The translations under genes and the position numbers were made by a program. Shown piece by piece: positions 38,939 to 49,530 of a DNA stretch of 57,367 nt; position 1 is the first letter of the stretch, and each line of letters starts with the position of its first letter. The notes beneath the pieces are model-generated. The model was not told the origin of the DNA. It made no database searches and worked only from the letters and a program-made list of their open reading frames with translations. This DNA comes from Prochlorococcus sp. AG-363-C20 (GTDB lineage Bacteria; Cyanobacteriota; Cyanobacteriia; PCC-6307; Cyanobiaceae), in assembly GCA_003280295.1 (NCBI GenBank), contig QCFI01000010.1, positions 1-57,367 of the forward strand, written 5' to 3'.

Positions 38939-40561
38939 GTGCTACTCCCTATGCTCAATTCGTTAGGGCCTGTTTTAGAGATAGAAAATATGTATATGCG
39001 CTATCCAAGTAGCAAGAGTTGGGTTCTTGATGCTTTGAACTTGCACGTTGCTGCTGGAGAGCGTTTGGCTCTGATTGGCCCTTCAGGTTGCGGTAAAAGT
39101 ACGATTGCAAGAATTATCATGCAATTGATACCACCCCGAAGCCTATTTCAAGGCAAGTTGTTGATTCTTGGTCAAGATCCAACAAAGTTAAATGAAGCGA
39201 GCTTGAGGAGATTAAGAGGAGAAGCAGTTGGTTTAATTTTTCAAGACCCGATGACTCGTCTCAATCCACTTTTGACTATTGGCGAGCATCTTGTTGACAC
39301 CTTGAAGGCTCATCATCTTCAAAGAGACTCTTGTTGGATGAGGCAAAAAGCCGAATCATTACTTGAGCGAGTAGGCATAAATTCTGAACGTTTTTATGCT
39401 TACCCACATGAATTTAGTGGTGGCATGCGTCAGCGTTTGGCAATTGCCTTGGCTATTGCTTTGGACCCTCCCTTAGTAATAGCGGATGAACCAACTACCA
39501 GTCTTGATACAGCAATAGCTGATCAGGTCATGGCTCAATTAAGCAGTCTTTGTGAAGAGATTGGTAGCGCTTTGTTGTTGATCAGTCATGACTTGGCTTT
39601 GGCAGCACGTTGGTGTGAGCGAATATGCATTATGGATAAGGGGAAAATTGTCGAGGATGTTAGTAATAGAGATTTTTTTATTAAGCCTCAATCTCTTATT
39701 GGGAAACGTCTTCTTCGTGCTGCAACAGAAAGAGAAGAAGCAAGAAGTACATCACAGGTTCAGTCTGAATTGGTTTTGGAGGTTAAAAGATTGAGATGTT
39801 GGCATGTTGTGAGTGGTCTGCCTTGGAAATTGAATTGGCTGAAAGCTGTTGATGAGGTCAGCTTTTCTCTTTTTGCTGGTGAAACTCTTGGTGTTGTTGG
39901 TGCTTCTGGATGTGGGAAGAGCACTTTGTGCAGGGCTTTGATGGGTTTGACTCCAGTTAGAGGTGGAGAGGTGATATTCAAAGGTCAGAATATTTTGCAG
40001 TTGAAAGGTCGGTCATTAAGGCATGCTCGCCAGTCTTTGCAAATGATTTTTCAAGACCCATATGCTTCGTTGAATCCTAAAATGACAATCTCAGAAGCTA
40101 TTTCTGACCCTCTTTTAATACATAACTTGTTTAGTCGTGCAGAAGCTCGAGAAAGGGCAAGATCTCTGCTTGAGCAGGTTGGGCTTGAGCCTCCAGAGTA
40201 TTTCCAGAATCGTCTACCTCACGAGCTTTCAGGGGGTCAGCAGCAACGGGTCGCTATAGCTCGTGCTCTAGCGTTGGAACCAAAAGTGCTGATATGTGAT
40301 GAAAGCCTTAGTATGCTGGATGCCGAGATCCAATCTGAGCTTTTAAATCTATTGAACTGGTTGCAACATCGCTTGAGAGTAGCCATTTTATTTATCACGC
40401 ATGATCTTTCAATCGCAAGTGGTTTTTGTCACAGAGTTATTGTTCTAGATCAAGGTCGAATTGTTGAGGAAGGGCCTGCTAAACAGTTATTTGAATCTCC
40501 TAAGGCTTCTATTACTCAAAAACTTGTGAATGTTTCTCCCTCTTTACCTTCTCAAGTTTGA
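38939..40561 (+). CDS. ABC transporter protein with two fused ATPase domains (DppD-DppF type)
   Basis: A 540-residue protein with two complete nucleotide-binding domains of the peptide/nickel importer type. The first has Walker A GPSGCGKST (47-55), FQDPMTRLNPL, and signature FSGGMRQR; the second has GASGCGKST, FQDPYASLNP, and LSGGQQQR. The GTG at 38939 is preferred, since AGGA ends four bases before it; an ATG follows at 38951. No permease or binding protein is adjacent, so partners must be encoded elsewhere or the protein works alone. The substrate is unknown. Confidence 0.9.
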   Translation: MLLPMLNSLGPVLEIENMYMRYPSSKSWVLDALNLHVAAGERLALIGPSGCGKSTIARIIMQLIPPRSLFQGKLLILGQDPTKLNEASLRRLRGEAVGLIFQDPMTRLNPLLTIGEHLVDTLKAHHLQRDSCWMRQKAESLLERVGINSERFYAYPHEFSGGMRQRLAIALAIALDPPLVIADEPTTSLDTAIADQVMAQLSSLCEEIGSALLLISHDLALAARWCERICIMDKGKIVEDVSNRDFFIKPQSLIGKRLLRAATEREEARSTSQVQSELVLEVKRLRCWHVVSGLPWKLNWLKAVDEVSFSLFAGETLGVVGASGCGKSTLCRALMGLTPVRGGEVIFKGQNILQLKGRSLRHARQSLQMIFQDPYASLNPKMTISEAISDPLLIHNLFSRAEARERARSLLEQVGLEPPEYFQNRLPHELSGGQQQRVAIARALALEPKVLICDESLSMLDAEIQSELLNLLNWLQHRLRVAILFITHDLSIASGFCHRVIVLDQGRIVEEGPAKQLFESPKASITQKLVNVSPSLPSQV

Positions 40562-41526
40562 TGTTTTTTTCTTTTACGCAAGACTACAAGAAGATGTTCA
40601 AATATATGGGGTAATGGAGCTTCAAATTTCATACGCATATTAGTAATAGGATGATCCAAGCTCAGTTTGACTGCGTGGAGGATTTGGCCTGACAGATTAA
40701 TTGGTAGTTTGCGACATCGACTGTAGGTAGGGTCACCAAGAATGGGATGTCCCACGTGAGCGCAATGTACTCGAATTTGATGAGTTCGCCCTGTATCTAA
40801 TTTGAAGCCCATTAGGGAATAATCGTCTAGCCGCTCTATTAATTGCCAATGAGTACAAGCATAACGGCCTTTGTCATGATTCACTACGGCGTATTTTTTT
40901 CTATCAACTGGATGACGCCCTATTGCACCGACGATTGTTCCTTCTTCTTTGCTAGGTATTCCATGAACTATAGCTAGATAATTGCGTGATGCGACTCGTT
41001 TTTGGATCTGTTTTTGTAATGCCACTAAAGTTGTTTGAGTCTTGGCTATCACGATGCACCCAGTTGTATCTTTGTCGAGGCGATGCACGATCCCAGGTCG
41101 CAACTTGCCACTGATACCTGGCAAGTCAGGACAGTGGTGTAGAAGCCCATTAACTAATGTTCCATCTTTATTTCCAGGAGATGGATGAACTGTCATTCCT
41201 GCAGGTTTGTTTATCACTATTAGGTGGTCATCTTCAAAGAGTACATCTAAAGACATTTTTTCAGGCTTTAGATAAGGAAGAGGTTCTGGGGGTGGCATCC
41301 ATAATTGAACTTCATCTCCTTGACGAAGAGTTGTTTTAGCTTGTCCTTGGATTCCATTAACTCGTACATATCCTGATTCAATAAATTTTTGGATTCTTGT
41401 TCGACTTTGTTCTGATCGTTGGCTTACTAGCCAACGATCAAGACGCATTGGTAATGGTTTTGAGTAACACAAAATTAACAGCTCCCCTACGCCTTCCCCA
41501 AAAACTTGTGAAGATGTTTTAGTCAT
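40552..41526 (-). CDS. RluA/RluD-family rRNA pseudouridine synthase
   Basis: Converts uridines to pseudouridine in large-subunit rRNA or tRNA. The 324 residues have an S4 RNA-binding domain (MRLDRWLVSQ near 27 to VRVNGIQGQA) and the catalytic motif HRLDKDTTG with its aspartate, plus HQIRVHCAHVGHPILGDPTY. Closest in type to RluD, but the exact target base is not readable. Its ATG overlaps the rbgA stop as ATGA, and its 3' end overlaps the ABC gene by 10 bases. Confidence 0.93.
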   Translation of the reverse strand: MTKTSSQVFGEGVGELLILCYSKPLPMRLDRWLVSQRSEQSRTRIQKFIESGYVRVNGIQGQAKTTLRQGDEVQLWMPPPEPLPYLKPEKMSLDVLFEDDHLIVINKPAGMTVHPSPGNKDGTLVNGLLHHCPDLPGISGKLRPGIVHRLDKDTTGCIVIAKTQTTLVALQKQIQKRVASRNYLAIVHGIPSKEEGTIVGAIGRHPVDRKKYAVVNHDKGRYACTHWQLIERLDDYSLMGFKLDTGRTHQIRVHCAHVGHPILGDPTYSRCRKLPINLSGQILHAVKLSLDHPITNMRMKFEAPLPHIFEHLLVVLRKRKKHQT

Positions 41527-42389
41527 GAGGGGAGTTCTAGTGAAATGTGTCCTAATAAAGTTTTTCGGAAGTCATCTAAAACTCTCTGTGCCATGCGACT
41601 CTTGTTGCAGGATGTATGACTCTTAGCAACTTTTGTTAGCCATTTGTCAGCATCAATATTATGCCTCTTTAAAGGGAGGCCATATCGTTGCTCCAAAACT
41701 TCTAAGATTACTCCTGCTTTTTTTGTTGCTTCTAATCTATGTAGCATCTTCAAAAAAGCAATCGCTACTAGTTCGGTGTCATAGGCAGCCTGACCAATGT
41801 CATCACATAATGCCAGTCTTAATGCAGCTTCTTGATCATCCAAGCATGGTGGCAAGACACCCGGAGCATCAAGTAAATCAAGATGTTGTCCTAAACGAAC
41901 CCAGCGAAGTGAGCGTGTCACGCCTGCCTTCCTAGAGCTTGTAACAACTTTTTTGCGTACTAATCTGTTAATTAAGGCAGACTTGCCAACGTTTGGGAAC
42001 CCTAAGGTAAGAGCTCGTACAGGCCTACTTTGCATGCCGCGAGCTTGACGGCGTTCATTTAATTTTGTTCCGGCTTGAATGGCTCTTGTCTGTAATTGCT
42101 TAATGCCTGTTCCATCCTTAGCGTTGCACCATAATGGTTTGTATCCTTCATTACGAAACCACTTGTCCCAAGCTTTAAGTGCCGGTAAACCAATCATGTC
42201 TTGGCGGTTAATAACTAATAAATGTTGTTTTCCTTTAATCCAACGCGTTAAGTGTGGGTGAGAAGTGGCAATAGGTATTCGAGCATCACGCACTTCAATC
42301 ACTAGATCAACTTTTTCGAGACTTTTATTGAGTTGTTTTTCTGCTTTAGCAATGTGGCCTGGATACCATTGAATTTTTCCTGTTTTCAC
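41523..42389 (-). CDS. rbgA: Ribosome biogenesis GTPase RbgA (YlqF family)
   Basis: Circularly permuted GTPase needed for late 50S assembly. Motifs come in the permuted order: VIEVRDARIP, then INRQD (G4), then FPNVGKSALINRL (G1), and DAPGVLPP (G3). The start is placed at GTG 42389 (288 residues), where the family's N-terminus KIQWYPGHIAKA begins and the GTG overlaps the usp stop as GTGA; an ATG at 42410 adds seven residues. Middle gene of a usp-rbgA-rluD-like run with 4-base overlaps. Confidence 0.92.
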   Translation of the reverse strand: MKTGKIQWYPGHIAKAEKQLNKSLEKVDLVIEVRDARIPIATSHPHLTRWIKGKQHLLVINRQDMIGLPALKAWDKWFRNEGYKPLWCNAKDGTGIKQLQTRAIQAGTKLNERRQARGMQSRPVRALTLGFPNVGKSALINRLVRKKVVTSSRKAGVTRSLRWVRLGQHLDLLDAPGVLPPCLDDQEAALRLALCDDIGQAAYDTELVAIAFLKMLHRLEATKKAGVILEVLEQRYGLPLKRHNIDADKWLTKVAKSHTSCNKSRMAQRVLDDFRKTLLGHISLELPS

Positions 42390-42769
42390 GGCACTACAAG
42401 TACTGGGCAAGGAGCAAGTTGAATGACACGAGCTGCAGTGCTTTCATTATCTCCTTCTAAATTTATCCCTCTTGTTCCCATGACAATTAAATCTACATTC
42501 AAATCATCGGCAACATCGCAGATAACAAAGGCTGGTTTCCCCTGCTTCTCTAAAACATCACAAGTAATATCCTCATGTTCTATTAGTTCCCGAGTTTTTT
42601 TCAGAAAAGAAGTTACTATCTCAGCATCATTGATTTCCTCCTGTAAAGGTTGAACAACTGAGAGCAGGATGATATGGCTTCGGTGACTCTTTGCTAGCTG
42701 AATAGTTTTCTTAGCTGTCTCAAGGGCTTGTCTGCTTTGATTAATTGGAAAAAGTACGGTTTCAAACAT
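42386..42769 (-). CDS. Universal stress protein (UspA family)
   Basis: A 127-residue single Usp domain. It opens ETVLFPINQSRQALETA, and the C-terminal third contains VDLIVMGTRGINLEGDNESTAARVI ending PCPVLVV, a variant of the G2xG9xG(S/T) ATP-binding loop. The last two glycine/serine positions are altered (GDNEST), so ATP binding is uncertain. It heads an operon with rbgA; physiological role unknown. Confidence 0.88.
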   Translation of the reverse strand: MFETVLFPINQSRQALETAKKTIQLAKSHRSHIILLSVVQPLQEEINDAEIVTSFLKKTRELIEHEDITCDVLEKQGKPAFVICDVADDLNVDLIVMGTRGINLEGDNESTAARVIQLAPCPVLVVP

Positions 42770-42902
42770 TCGATGTTTGTTAAGGCGTTTGGTTTAATTG
42801 TGTCTTAGCCGAGGCCAGTCGTTTTGTCTGCCCTCAAAATATGCCAATTAGGCAAGTCAAGGGTTATTCTCACCGCGGTTTCTATTTTCATGGCACACCA
42901 TC

Positions 42903-44111
42903 ATGGCTAAGCGCTCCCTCTCGAGTCTCAGTGCAGAGGACTTATCTGGCAAGCGTGTTTTGGTGCGGGTTGATTTCAACGTGCCATTGAATGATGAAGG
43001 CTCTATTACTGATGACACACGGATTCGCGCGGCTTTACCCACTATTAAGGATCTTATTGATAAGGGATCTCGTGTAATTCTTGCTGCTCACTTTGGCAGA
43101 CCTAAGGGACAAGTGAATGAATCTATGCGTCTTACTCCTGTAGCTAAAAGATTAAGTGAATTACTTGGGAAAAGTGTTCTGAAGACAGATAGTTGTGTTG
43201 GTGCTGATGCAGCAGCAAAAGTGAGTTCGATGAGTAATGGAGATGTTGTGGTTCTTGAGAATGTTCGTTTCTTTGCTGAGGAAGAATCCAATGATTCTGA
43301 ATTTGCTAAAAAGCTTGCTTCTCTTGCGGAGGTTTTTGTTAATGATGCATTCGGTGCGGCTCATCGTGCTCATGCTTCTACTGAAGGCGTAACTAAGTTT
43401 CTGAGCCCAAGTGTTGCTGGTTATTTGATGGAGAAAGAGCTTCAGTATCTTCAAGGGGCAATAGATGAACCTAGGCGGCCGTTGGCAGCAATAGTTGGTG
43501 GTTCAAAGGTAAGCAGTAAAATAGGGGTTCTTGAATCTTTGATTGATAAGTGCGACAAGGTTTTAATTGGTGGAGGTATGATTTTTACCTTTTACAAAGC
43601 TAGAGGATTGTCTGTAGGTAAGAGTTTGGTCGAAGAGGATAAATTAGCTCTTGCTAAAGCTTTGGAAGAAAAAGCAAACGCAAAAGGTGTTCAATTGCTT
43701 TTACCAACAGATGTTGTTCTTGCAGATAACTTTGCTCCTGATGCTAATAGTCAAGTAGCTTCGATAAATTCAATACCTGAAGGATGGATGGGTTTAGATA
43801 TAGGACCTGATTCGGTAAAGGAATTTCAGAAGGCTTTGGGTGATTGTCAAACTATTATTTGGAATGGCCCGATGGGTGTATTTGAGTTTGACAAGTTTGC
43901 CAATGGAACTAATGCTATAGCTAATACTTTGGCCTCATTGAGCAATAGTGGTTGCTGCACAATTATTGGAGGAGGAGACTCGGTTGCAGCTGTTGAGAAA
44001 GCAGGCCTTGCTGCAAAAATGTCTCACATCTCTACTGGTGGTGGGGCTAGTTTAGAACTTTTAGAAGGGAAAGTTCTTCCTGGTGTGGCTGCTCTAGACT
44101 CAGTTTCTTGA
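42903..44111 (+). CDS. pgk: Phosphoglycerate kinase
   Basis: Interconverts 3-phosphoglycerate and 1,3-bisphosphoglycerate in the Calvin cycle and glycolysis. The 402 residues carry [12 protein letters not shown] near 20-31, the AHFGRPKG loop, [26 protein letters not shown], and the nucleotide site [13 protein letters not shown]. Normal length. Divergent from usp with a 133-base spacer that probably holds its promoter. Confidence 0.98.
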   Translation: MAKRSLSSLSAEDLSGKRVLVRVDFNVPLNDEGSITDDTRIRAALPTIKDLIDKGSRVILAAHFGRPKGQVNESMRLTPVAKRLSELLGKSVLKTDSCVGADAAAKVSSMSNGDVVVLENVRFFAEEESNDSEFAKKLASLAEVFVNDAFGAAHRAHASTEGVTKFLSPSVAGYLMEKELQYLQGAIDEPRRPLAAIVGGSKVSSKIGVLESLIDKCDKVLIGGGMIFTFYKARGLSVGKSLVEEDKLALAKALEEKANAKGVQLLLPTDVVLADNFAPDANSQVASINSIPEGWMGLDIGPDSVKEFQKALGDCQTIIWNGPMGVFEFDKFANGTNAIANTLASLSNSGCCTIIGGGDSVAAVEKAGLAAKMSHISTGGGASLELLEGKVLPGVAALDSVS

Positions 44112-44254
44112 GCTCTATACTTTTGAAAATTTAATTACCTAGCGTAAGAAAAGTTGAATTTGTTTACTGCCTTAGGAAACCTTAAATATCCATTAATTTT
44201 ATTACTTTGTCCCACAGAATGAATTCTTTATTGATAGTTAATTGTATGATTTAA

Positions 44255-45013
44255 TTAAAGATCAATATCGGCTGGGTTTGAAACTACTCTTACCATTTTT
44301 GTTATTGATATAAGTCCTTCTGGATGAGCTAAGACGGCAGCCCAATTTTGAACGCCTGCCTTAAGAGGAGCTTGTACTGACTTGAATAAGCCTCCTCCGC
44401 CCAGCGGCACTATCTCAATATTGGGTGAAGATTGATTGCGAATATGCTCATTGCTTATATCAATTAATCCTCCAGCAAGGATAGTATCTCCAAGAGGCTT
44501 TTTAAGGATTACATCAAAATCATATTTAGTTCCAGTTAGTACTGCTTCAGGTACTTGAATTTTAATTGATAGAGGATCTTTAAAACTTTGGATTACGGTT
44601 TCTTCACTTATAACTTCTTTATTGATTATTTTTCCTTCTTTAACCTTAATCCCTAAAACTTGTCTAGAATTGATTGAGTATTGATTACTTTTTATCTTTT
44701 TCTTTCCTGTAATATAAATCTCTAAGGAATTACGCCCATCTTTGAGAAGTTTTCCTTGTTTAACTTTCCATTTTGCATTAGGAAAAGATTTTAAAAACTT
44801 TTTGTACCTATTTGCTAGCTCTGATCCTTCTTTTGCATGTAAGAGATCTATTAATGGATCAATATCTTTAGCATTTAAGGCATTTTCAAGTCGCTTGCTG
44901 AGTAGCTGGTCCTCAAAAGCATTGGCATGGATTGGCCACTGAGGAGTCAGAGTGAAAAAAAGACTTGAGGCTAAAGCAACTTTAAATAAATAGCACACCT
45001 TGGGTTTCTCCAT
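44255..45013 (-). CDS. Secreted protein of unknown function
   Basis: 252 residues; I do not recognise the family. A signal peptide is likely: hydrophobic segment about 10-24 and a cleavage-like site after HANA (29-32). The mature part is lysine-rich and mostly beta-strand in character, with a conserved-looking GGGGLFKSVQAPLKAG segment near the C-terminus. Probably periplasmic or lumenal. It is divergent from murG with 44 bases between and convergent with pgk. Confidence 0.7.
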   Translation of the reverse strand: MEKPKVCYLFKVALASSLFFTLTPQWPIHANAFEDQLLSKRLENALNAKDIDPLIDLLHAKEGSELANRYKKFLKSFPNAKWKVKQGKLLKDGRNSLEIYITGKKKIKSNQYSINSRQVLGIKVKEGKIINKEVISEETVIQSFKDPLSIKIQVPEAVLTGTKYDFDVILKKPLGDTILAGGLIDISNEHIRNQSSPNIEIVPLGGGGLFKSVQAPLKAGVQNWAAVLAHPEGLISITKMVRVVSNPADIDL

Positions 45014-45057
45014 TATCCCGATAACTTAAGCGCGATAGTTGTGCTTTGCTTTTTCCA

Positions 45058-46131
45058 ATGCCTCGTCTTCTAATTGCAGCTAGTGGGACTGGTGGGCATC
45101 TTTTCCCTGCACTTGCTGTGGCAGAGGCATTGCCTTCATCATGGCAAATTTGTTGGCTTGGTGTGCCAGACAGATTAGAAACAGAGATCCTGCCTAAGAA
45201 TTACAACTTAACAACTATTAGTGTGGGAGGCCTTCAAGCTCGTGGAATCAGAAAAATACTTCAGTTTTTGAGATTGGTTTTTGCTGCTCGGAAAGTCAAA
45301 CAGTTGAATCAAGATCAAAAAATAGATGCAGTATTTACGACTGGAGGTTATATCGCTGCACCTGCAATTTTAGGAGCTATTTGGTGTGGACTCCCTGTGG
45401 TCTTGCATGAATCAAATGCAGTCCCAGGTAGAGTTACACGATTCATGGGTAGGTTTTGCAATTTAATTGCTCTAGGTTTGCCACCTGCTGCAAAACGTCT
45501 TTCGGGATGTAGAACTGTAGTTACAGGTACCCCTGTAAGAGCCCTATTTCTCTCCTCTCAGCCTTTGCCGACTTGGGTGCCTTCTACTCCTGGACCTCTA
45601 ATAATTGTTATGGGAGGAAGTCAGGGGGCAGTAGGTCTCAATTTGATGGTAAGGGCCGTCATACCTCTTTTGCTCAAAGAAGGTTGTCGAGTGGTTCATT
45701 TGACAGGACACAATGATCCTGAGATAAAGGAATTGAGGCATGGAAACTTTGTTTCGAAAGCTTTTAGCAATGAAATGCCTGCGTTACTTCAGCATGCTGA
45801 TCTTGCTATCAGTCGAGCGGGTGCTGGCGCATTGAGTGAGTTGGCAGTTTGTAGAACACCAGCAATTTTGGTTCCATATCCTTCAGCAACAGATCAACAT
45901 CAAGATTTTAATGCTGCTTTTGCTGCTGAATTTGGAGCAGCAGTGATTGTTCATCAACATGAGCCTCACCATCACACTTTACGTGAAACATTATTTAGGT
46001 TATTAAAATGTAGACTTTATGGGACTGATTCGCTTCTTGACCCCTTACCTAAAATGAAAGAAGGTATGGAGAAACTGGCAGTAAGAGGGTCTGAAAAGCT
46101 TCTGGTTGAAATACTTAAACAAGTCAGTTAA
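45058..46131 (+). CDS. murG: UDP-GlcNAc:lipid I N-acetylglucosaminyltransferase
   Basis: Adds GlcNAc to lipid I at the inner face of the membrane to make the peptidoglycan precursor lipid [25 protein letters not shown] gives the N-terminal glycine loop; [11 protein letters not shown] and [24 protein letters not shown] are the donor-site motifs. The ATG at 45058 (357 residues) fits the family start; a TTG at 45046 is in frame. It overlaps the 3' end of the next gene by 8 bases, convergently. Confidence 0.95.
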   Translation: MPRLLIAASGTGGHLFPALAVAEALPSSWQICWLGVPDRLETEILPKNYNLTTISVGGLQARGIRKILQFLRLVFAARKVKQLNQDQKIDAVFTTGGYIAAPAILGAIWCGLPVVLHESNAVPGRVTRFMGRFCNLIALGLPPAAKRLSGCRTVVTGTPVRALFLSSQPLPTWVPSTPGPLIIVMGGSQGAVGLNLMVRAVIPLLLKEGCRVVHLTGHNDPEIKELRHGNFVSKAFSNEMPALLQHADLAISRAGAGALSELAVCRTPAILVPYPSATDQHQDFNAAFAAEFGAAVIVHQHEPHHHTLRETLFRLLKCRLYGTDSLLDPLPKMKEGMEKLAVRGSEKLLVEILKQVS

Positions 46132-47194
46132 GTATTTCTTTTATTGTAGAGACAATTCGAATATTATTTCTTCTAGTCTGAAGGCTAATGCGTAACCAAT
46201 TCTCTCCTAAACCCTTAAAAGAAGAGCAATCCCTTAATAGTATTTTTTTCTGACTAAGAATCTCTCGTAATCTTTTTAGTGACTGTTTACTTTCAATTAA
46301 ATGGAAATTAGTAGACGATGCGTGTGATTTTATTCCTGGAAGAAAACCTAGTTCTGATTGAAGCCAAGGCCCTTCCTTTAATAACCAATTATGGATTTTT
46401 CTTGTCCATTTATTTAATGCAACGTGATCATTCATTAACATTAAACCTGCAGCCGCTGCCAAACTATTAATTGGCCAAGGATCTCGCAAATTTTGCCATT
46501 GTTCTAACCTTTCAGCTGTTCCAATTGCGTATCCAAGCCTTAAGCCAGCTAGGGCAAATAGCTTTGTGAGGCTTCTAATGACAATTAAATTGGAATGATT
46601 GTGAATTAAAGGGATCAGCGATTCTTTTTCGCCATTAGGTACTAATGATAAGAAGGCTTCGTCACATATGATCAGATCGTGACGTTTTAGTAGTGGTTCG
46701 ATTGAGGATCTACTCCACAACTGACCTGTTGGATTATGGGGATTGGTTATCCAGATAACATTAGTTGTTGGATTTAATGGGAATGCTTGCGGCGTGTTAG
46801 CTGACCAGCACTTGGGGAGTTGCAAATAAATGTATTGCCCATTCCAACAATTCAGTGCTCTTGCATAGTCTGAAAAACCTGGGGCAATTAATGCATTAGT
46901 ACCTTTTTTGCTTGCATCGCGAGCAGACCAGGTTAAAAGTTCTGCTGCGCCATTGCCTGGGAGGACCATACAGGGATCAACTTTATGCCATATTCCTATT
47001 GCTTCTCTTAGAGCCTGGTATGTGCAGTCTGGATAATTTCTAAGTGAGTTATTTGCTAAGCCTTTTAGAAGGCAGCGATAAATTGATTTAGGGGGAGGGA
47101 AAGGTACTAGTGAAGCACTCGCATCGAGTAACTGATTTTCTTTTACACCCAATCGCCGAGCTTCTTCGTAGATATTTCCACCATGTGCGGGCAT
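46124..47194 (-). CDS. CobD/HisC-like PLP enzyme, possible threonine-phosphate decarboxylase
   Basis: PLP fold-type I protein of 356 residues. The opening [16 protein letters not shown] and [14 protein letters not shown] is typical of CobD/CobC, which makes aminopropanol phosphate for cobalamin. Other motifs: [19 protein letters not shown], and the PLP lysine in [19 protein letters not shown]. The CobD role is inferred from the HGGN start; histidinol-phosphate aminotransferase is the alternative. The start is the ATG at 47194, since the TTG at 47221 adds an unsupported extension. No other cob gene is adjacent. Confidence 0.8.
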   Translation of the reverse strand: MPAHGGNIYEEARRLGVKENQLLDASASLVPFPPPKSIYRCLLKGLANNSLRNYPDCTYQALREAIGIWHKVDPCMVLPGNGAAELLTWSARDASKKGTNALIAPGFSDYARALNCWNGQYIYLQLPKCWSANTPQAFPLNPTTNVIWITNPHNPTGQLWSRSSIEPLLKRHDLIICDEAFLSLVPNGEKESLIPLIHNHSNLIVIRSLTKLFALAGLRLGYAIGTAERLEQWQNLRDPWPINSLAAAAGLMLMNDHVALNKWTRKIHNWLLKEGPWLQSELGFLPGIKSHASSTNFHLIESKQSLKRLREILSQKKILLRDCSSFKGLGENWLRISLQTRRNNIRIVSTIKEILN

Positions 47195-47344
47195 TATTGA
47201 ATTCACGTTAGAGACTCTCAAGACACAATCATTGATTTAACTTGTTCAAATGATTTTGCTTGAAAAGGAAGACGATTTTGTATGAAGATTGAAGTGCTTA
47301 AATTTTTTTTCATATGAAAGCTTGGTGAGTTGGAAGTTTTAGAT

Positions 47345-48523
47345 CTATATCCATGGAGCACCACTACCTACAGCTTCAGCGACATTTGTGAATTTATGAC
47401 GGTTTAGTTGAGAAAGAATCCCTTCCAGAATTCTTGGTACTAAATCTGGACCATGAAAGATCCAACCTGTATAGAGCTGAATAAGAGAGGCTCCAGCACT
47501 AATGCGCTCCCAAGCTGCTTCAGGGGAATCGATCCCTCCTACTCCTATTAAAGGTAACTCTGGACCTGCTGCGTGACGGAGCCGTTTGATGACTTCGACT
47601 CCTCGCTTACGTAGAGGTGCACCACTAAGACCTCCTGCTTCTTCCCCTATCGGTAGTCCTGTTTGAGGAAGAATTCGTTTTTCTAATCCAAATCTATCAA
47701 GACTTGTGTTGACAGCAATTAATCCGGCCAATCTTTCTGCATAAGCGAACTTTGCTAGATCATCAATAGCTTTGTTGTCTAGATCGGGGGCTATTTTTAT
47801 AAGTAGTGGAGGACAGCTTTTTAATTCTCTAAGCCGCTCTACTAATCGAAATAATTGCTTTGAGTTTTGTAAATCTCTAAGACCTGGTGTATTTGGAGAA
47901 CTTACATTAAGCACGACATAATCTGCGAGCGGAGAAAGAACTTTTAGCGAAGAGGCGTAGTCGTTTGGGGCTTCTAAAAGAGACGTTACTTTGGATTTCC
48001 CCAGGTTAATCCCAAGCACTGTATTTCTTTGCCCTGGCTTTTGCAGTTCTTGTTGCTCAAGAGTTCGCTTCATGACTTCTGCTCCATTGTTGTTGAATCC
48101 CATTCGATTTAAAGCTGCTTTTTCAGTTGCCAGTCGGAAGAGTCTTGGGCGAGGGTTCCCTTTCTGTGCATGCCAAGTAACTGTTCCTAATTCTGCAAAG
48201 CCAAAACCAAATACATCCCAAATTGCTGCAGCGACACCGTTTTTATCTAAACCTGCGGCTAGACCTATTGGGTTATCAAAATTACATCCAAAGACCTTTT
48301 GCTTTAGACGAACATCATGGCGTTGAAGATCCATCGCTAATTTTGCCAGTAACCAATTAATTCCTGGCCATTTTCTATGCTGTGATGCTTGGCCGAGTGT
48401 AGTCAAAGCCACTTGAGTTAACTGTTCAGCATCTAGTCCTTCATCTTTGGCAAGTATTGATTCAAAAAAAAGCTTATAAATTGTTCCTGTCGAAAAATTT
48501 TTGACCTTAAAGTTTTTAGCCAT
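47345..48523 (-). CDS. pyrD: Dihydroorotate dehydrogenase (quinone), class 2
   Basis: Membrane-associated enzyme of pyrimidine synthesis that passes electrons to quinone. The 392 residues include the class 2 N-terminal membrane-binding helices, [34 protein letters not shown], and the active-site serine loop [16 protein letters not shown]-phosphate motif is [15 protein letters not shown]. Its ATG lies 8 bases inside the end of rnhA, so the two are translationally linked. Confidence 0.96.
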   Translation of the reverse strand: MAKNFKVKNFSTGTIYKLFFESILAKDEGLDAEQLTQVALTTLGQASQHRKWPGINWLLAKLAMDLQRHDVRLKQKVFGCNFDNPIGLAAGLDKNGVAAAIWDVFGFGFAELGTVTWHAQKGNPRPRLFRLATEKAALNRMGFNNNGAEVMKRTLEQQELQKPGQRNTVLGINLGKSKVTSLLEAPNDYASSLKVLSPLADYVVLNVSSPNTPGLRDLQNSKQLFRLVERLRELKSCPPLLIKIAPDLDNKAIDDLAKFAYAERLAGLIAVNTSLDRFGLEKRILPQTGLPIGEEAGGLSGAPLRKRGVEVIKRLRHAAGPELPLIGVGGIDSPEAAWERISAGASLIQLYTGWIFHGPDLVPRILEGILSQLNRHKFTNVAEAVGSGAPWI

Positions 48524-49322
48524 CTTTATCTTCCTCTCTGCTAGTGCTTTTTTTTTGCTGAGGGAGTTTTATTCTCCACTTGCAATCTCCAATTGGCTCT
48601 AGCCTCCAGTCACGCCATTGCCAAGAATGTTGTCTTTTGGCCAGTTCAGTAGCAGGTATTTCTAATAATTCAGCAAGCTCATTAATACTGAGGCTATAGC
48701 CATGGGTTGCTATATGGTTAGCCATGTCGAGACGTGTAATTAATTGCTGCAAGCTTCGAGGCCCAGGTTGATTTAATGTATTTGCTTCGGTTGGGTTTTT
48801 TATTTTGTATATAGAGGATTCTTTTTGTGCAGAGTTCAGCTTTATATAAGTGCCTTTGGAGTAACTAACTGCAATTTGATCAACTCTTTCATTATCTTTG
48901 TCACCACTATGACCTTTTACGAATTCAAGGCTCACATTCTTTAAGCGTGCATGATCTAATGATTGCCATAGATCTTGATTCAAAACTGATTTGCCAGATG
49001 CAGTACGCCATCCATTTTGCTTCCATCCTATAATCCAATGACAAAAGCCATTAATGAGATATTTGCTATCCGTTTTAATTGTTAGGTTTGGATGAAGAGG
49101 TAGATTTTTTAAATATATTAAAGTTTCCAGGACAGCTTTGAGCTCCATTCGATTATTAGTGGTTTCAGGTTCAGCTCCACCAAACTCTTCTACCGCACCA
49201 TTCTCAAAACGTATTAGTGCTCCCCAACCGCCTGGCCCTGGATTCCCACTACAAGCTCCATCACTTGCAGCGGTTATCACTCGTCCGCGCTTATAAGTTG
49301 TTTCAGCATTTTTGTCAGACAA
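48516..49322 (-). CDS. rnhA: Ribonuclease HI with long C-terminal extension
   Basis: Cleaves RNA in RNA-DNA hybrids. The catalytic D-E-D-D set is D21, E60, D85 and D148, in [31 protein letters not shown] and NERVDQIA. E. coli RNase HI has about 155 residues; here 268, with about 110 extra. The extension has [18 protein letters not shown] (about 211-228), helix-turn-helix-like, then [12 protein letters not shown]. The start is TTG at 49322, preceded by GGAG at 10 bases; a GTG at 49280 is an alternative. It overlaps pyrD by 8 bases. Confidence 0.92.
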   Translation of the reverse strand: MSDKNAETTYKRGRVITAASDGACSGNPGPGGWGALIRFENGAVEEFGGAEPETTNNRMELKAVLETLIYLKNLPLHPNLTIKTDSKYLINGFCHWIIGWKQNGWRTASGKSVLNQDLWQSLDHARLKNVSLEFVKGHSGDKDNERVDQIAVSYSKGTYIKLNSAQKESSIYKIKNPTEANTLNQPGPRSLQQLITRLDMANHIATHGYSLSINELAELLEIPATELAKRQHSWQWRDWRLEPIGDCKWRIKLPQQKKSTSREEDKDG

Positions 49323-49530
49323 GGTTTTTTTGCTCCAAATATGATTTTAATGGTGGGAACTTATTTGGGGCTTTTGTTTTTTAAGCTTAGTCAGGTTAAT
49401 TTTTAGATTACTTTATCCAGAAATTGCTATTTGATTTTTAGAGGGTATTCCTGAAGTTTGTGGAAAGAAACTTTACTTATAAAATCCAGGTAATTCTTTT
49501 ATGTTTTCATGTTTGATTGTGGCAAAATAA

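Noticed and set aside
42842-42854. TGCC-AATTA-GGCA dyad upstream of pgk
   Set aside because: Four-base arms are too short to support a claim.
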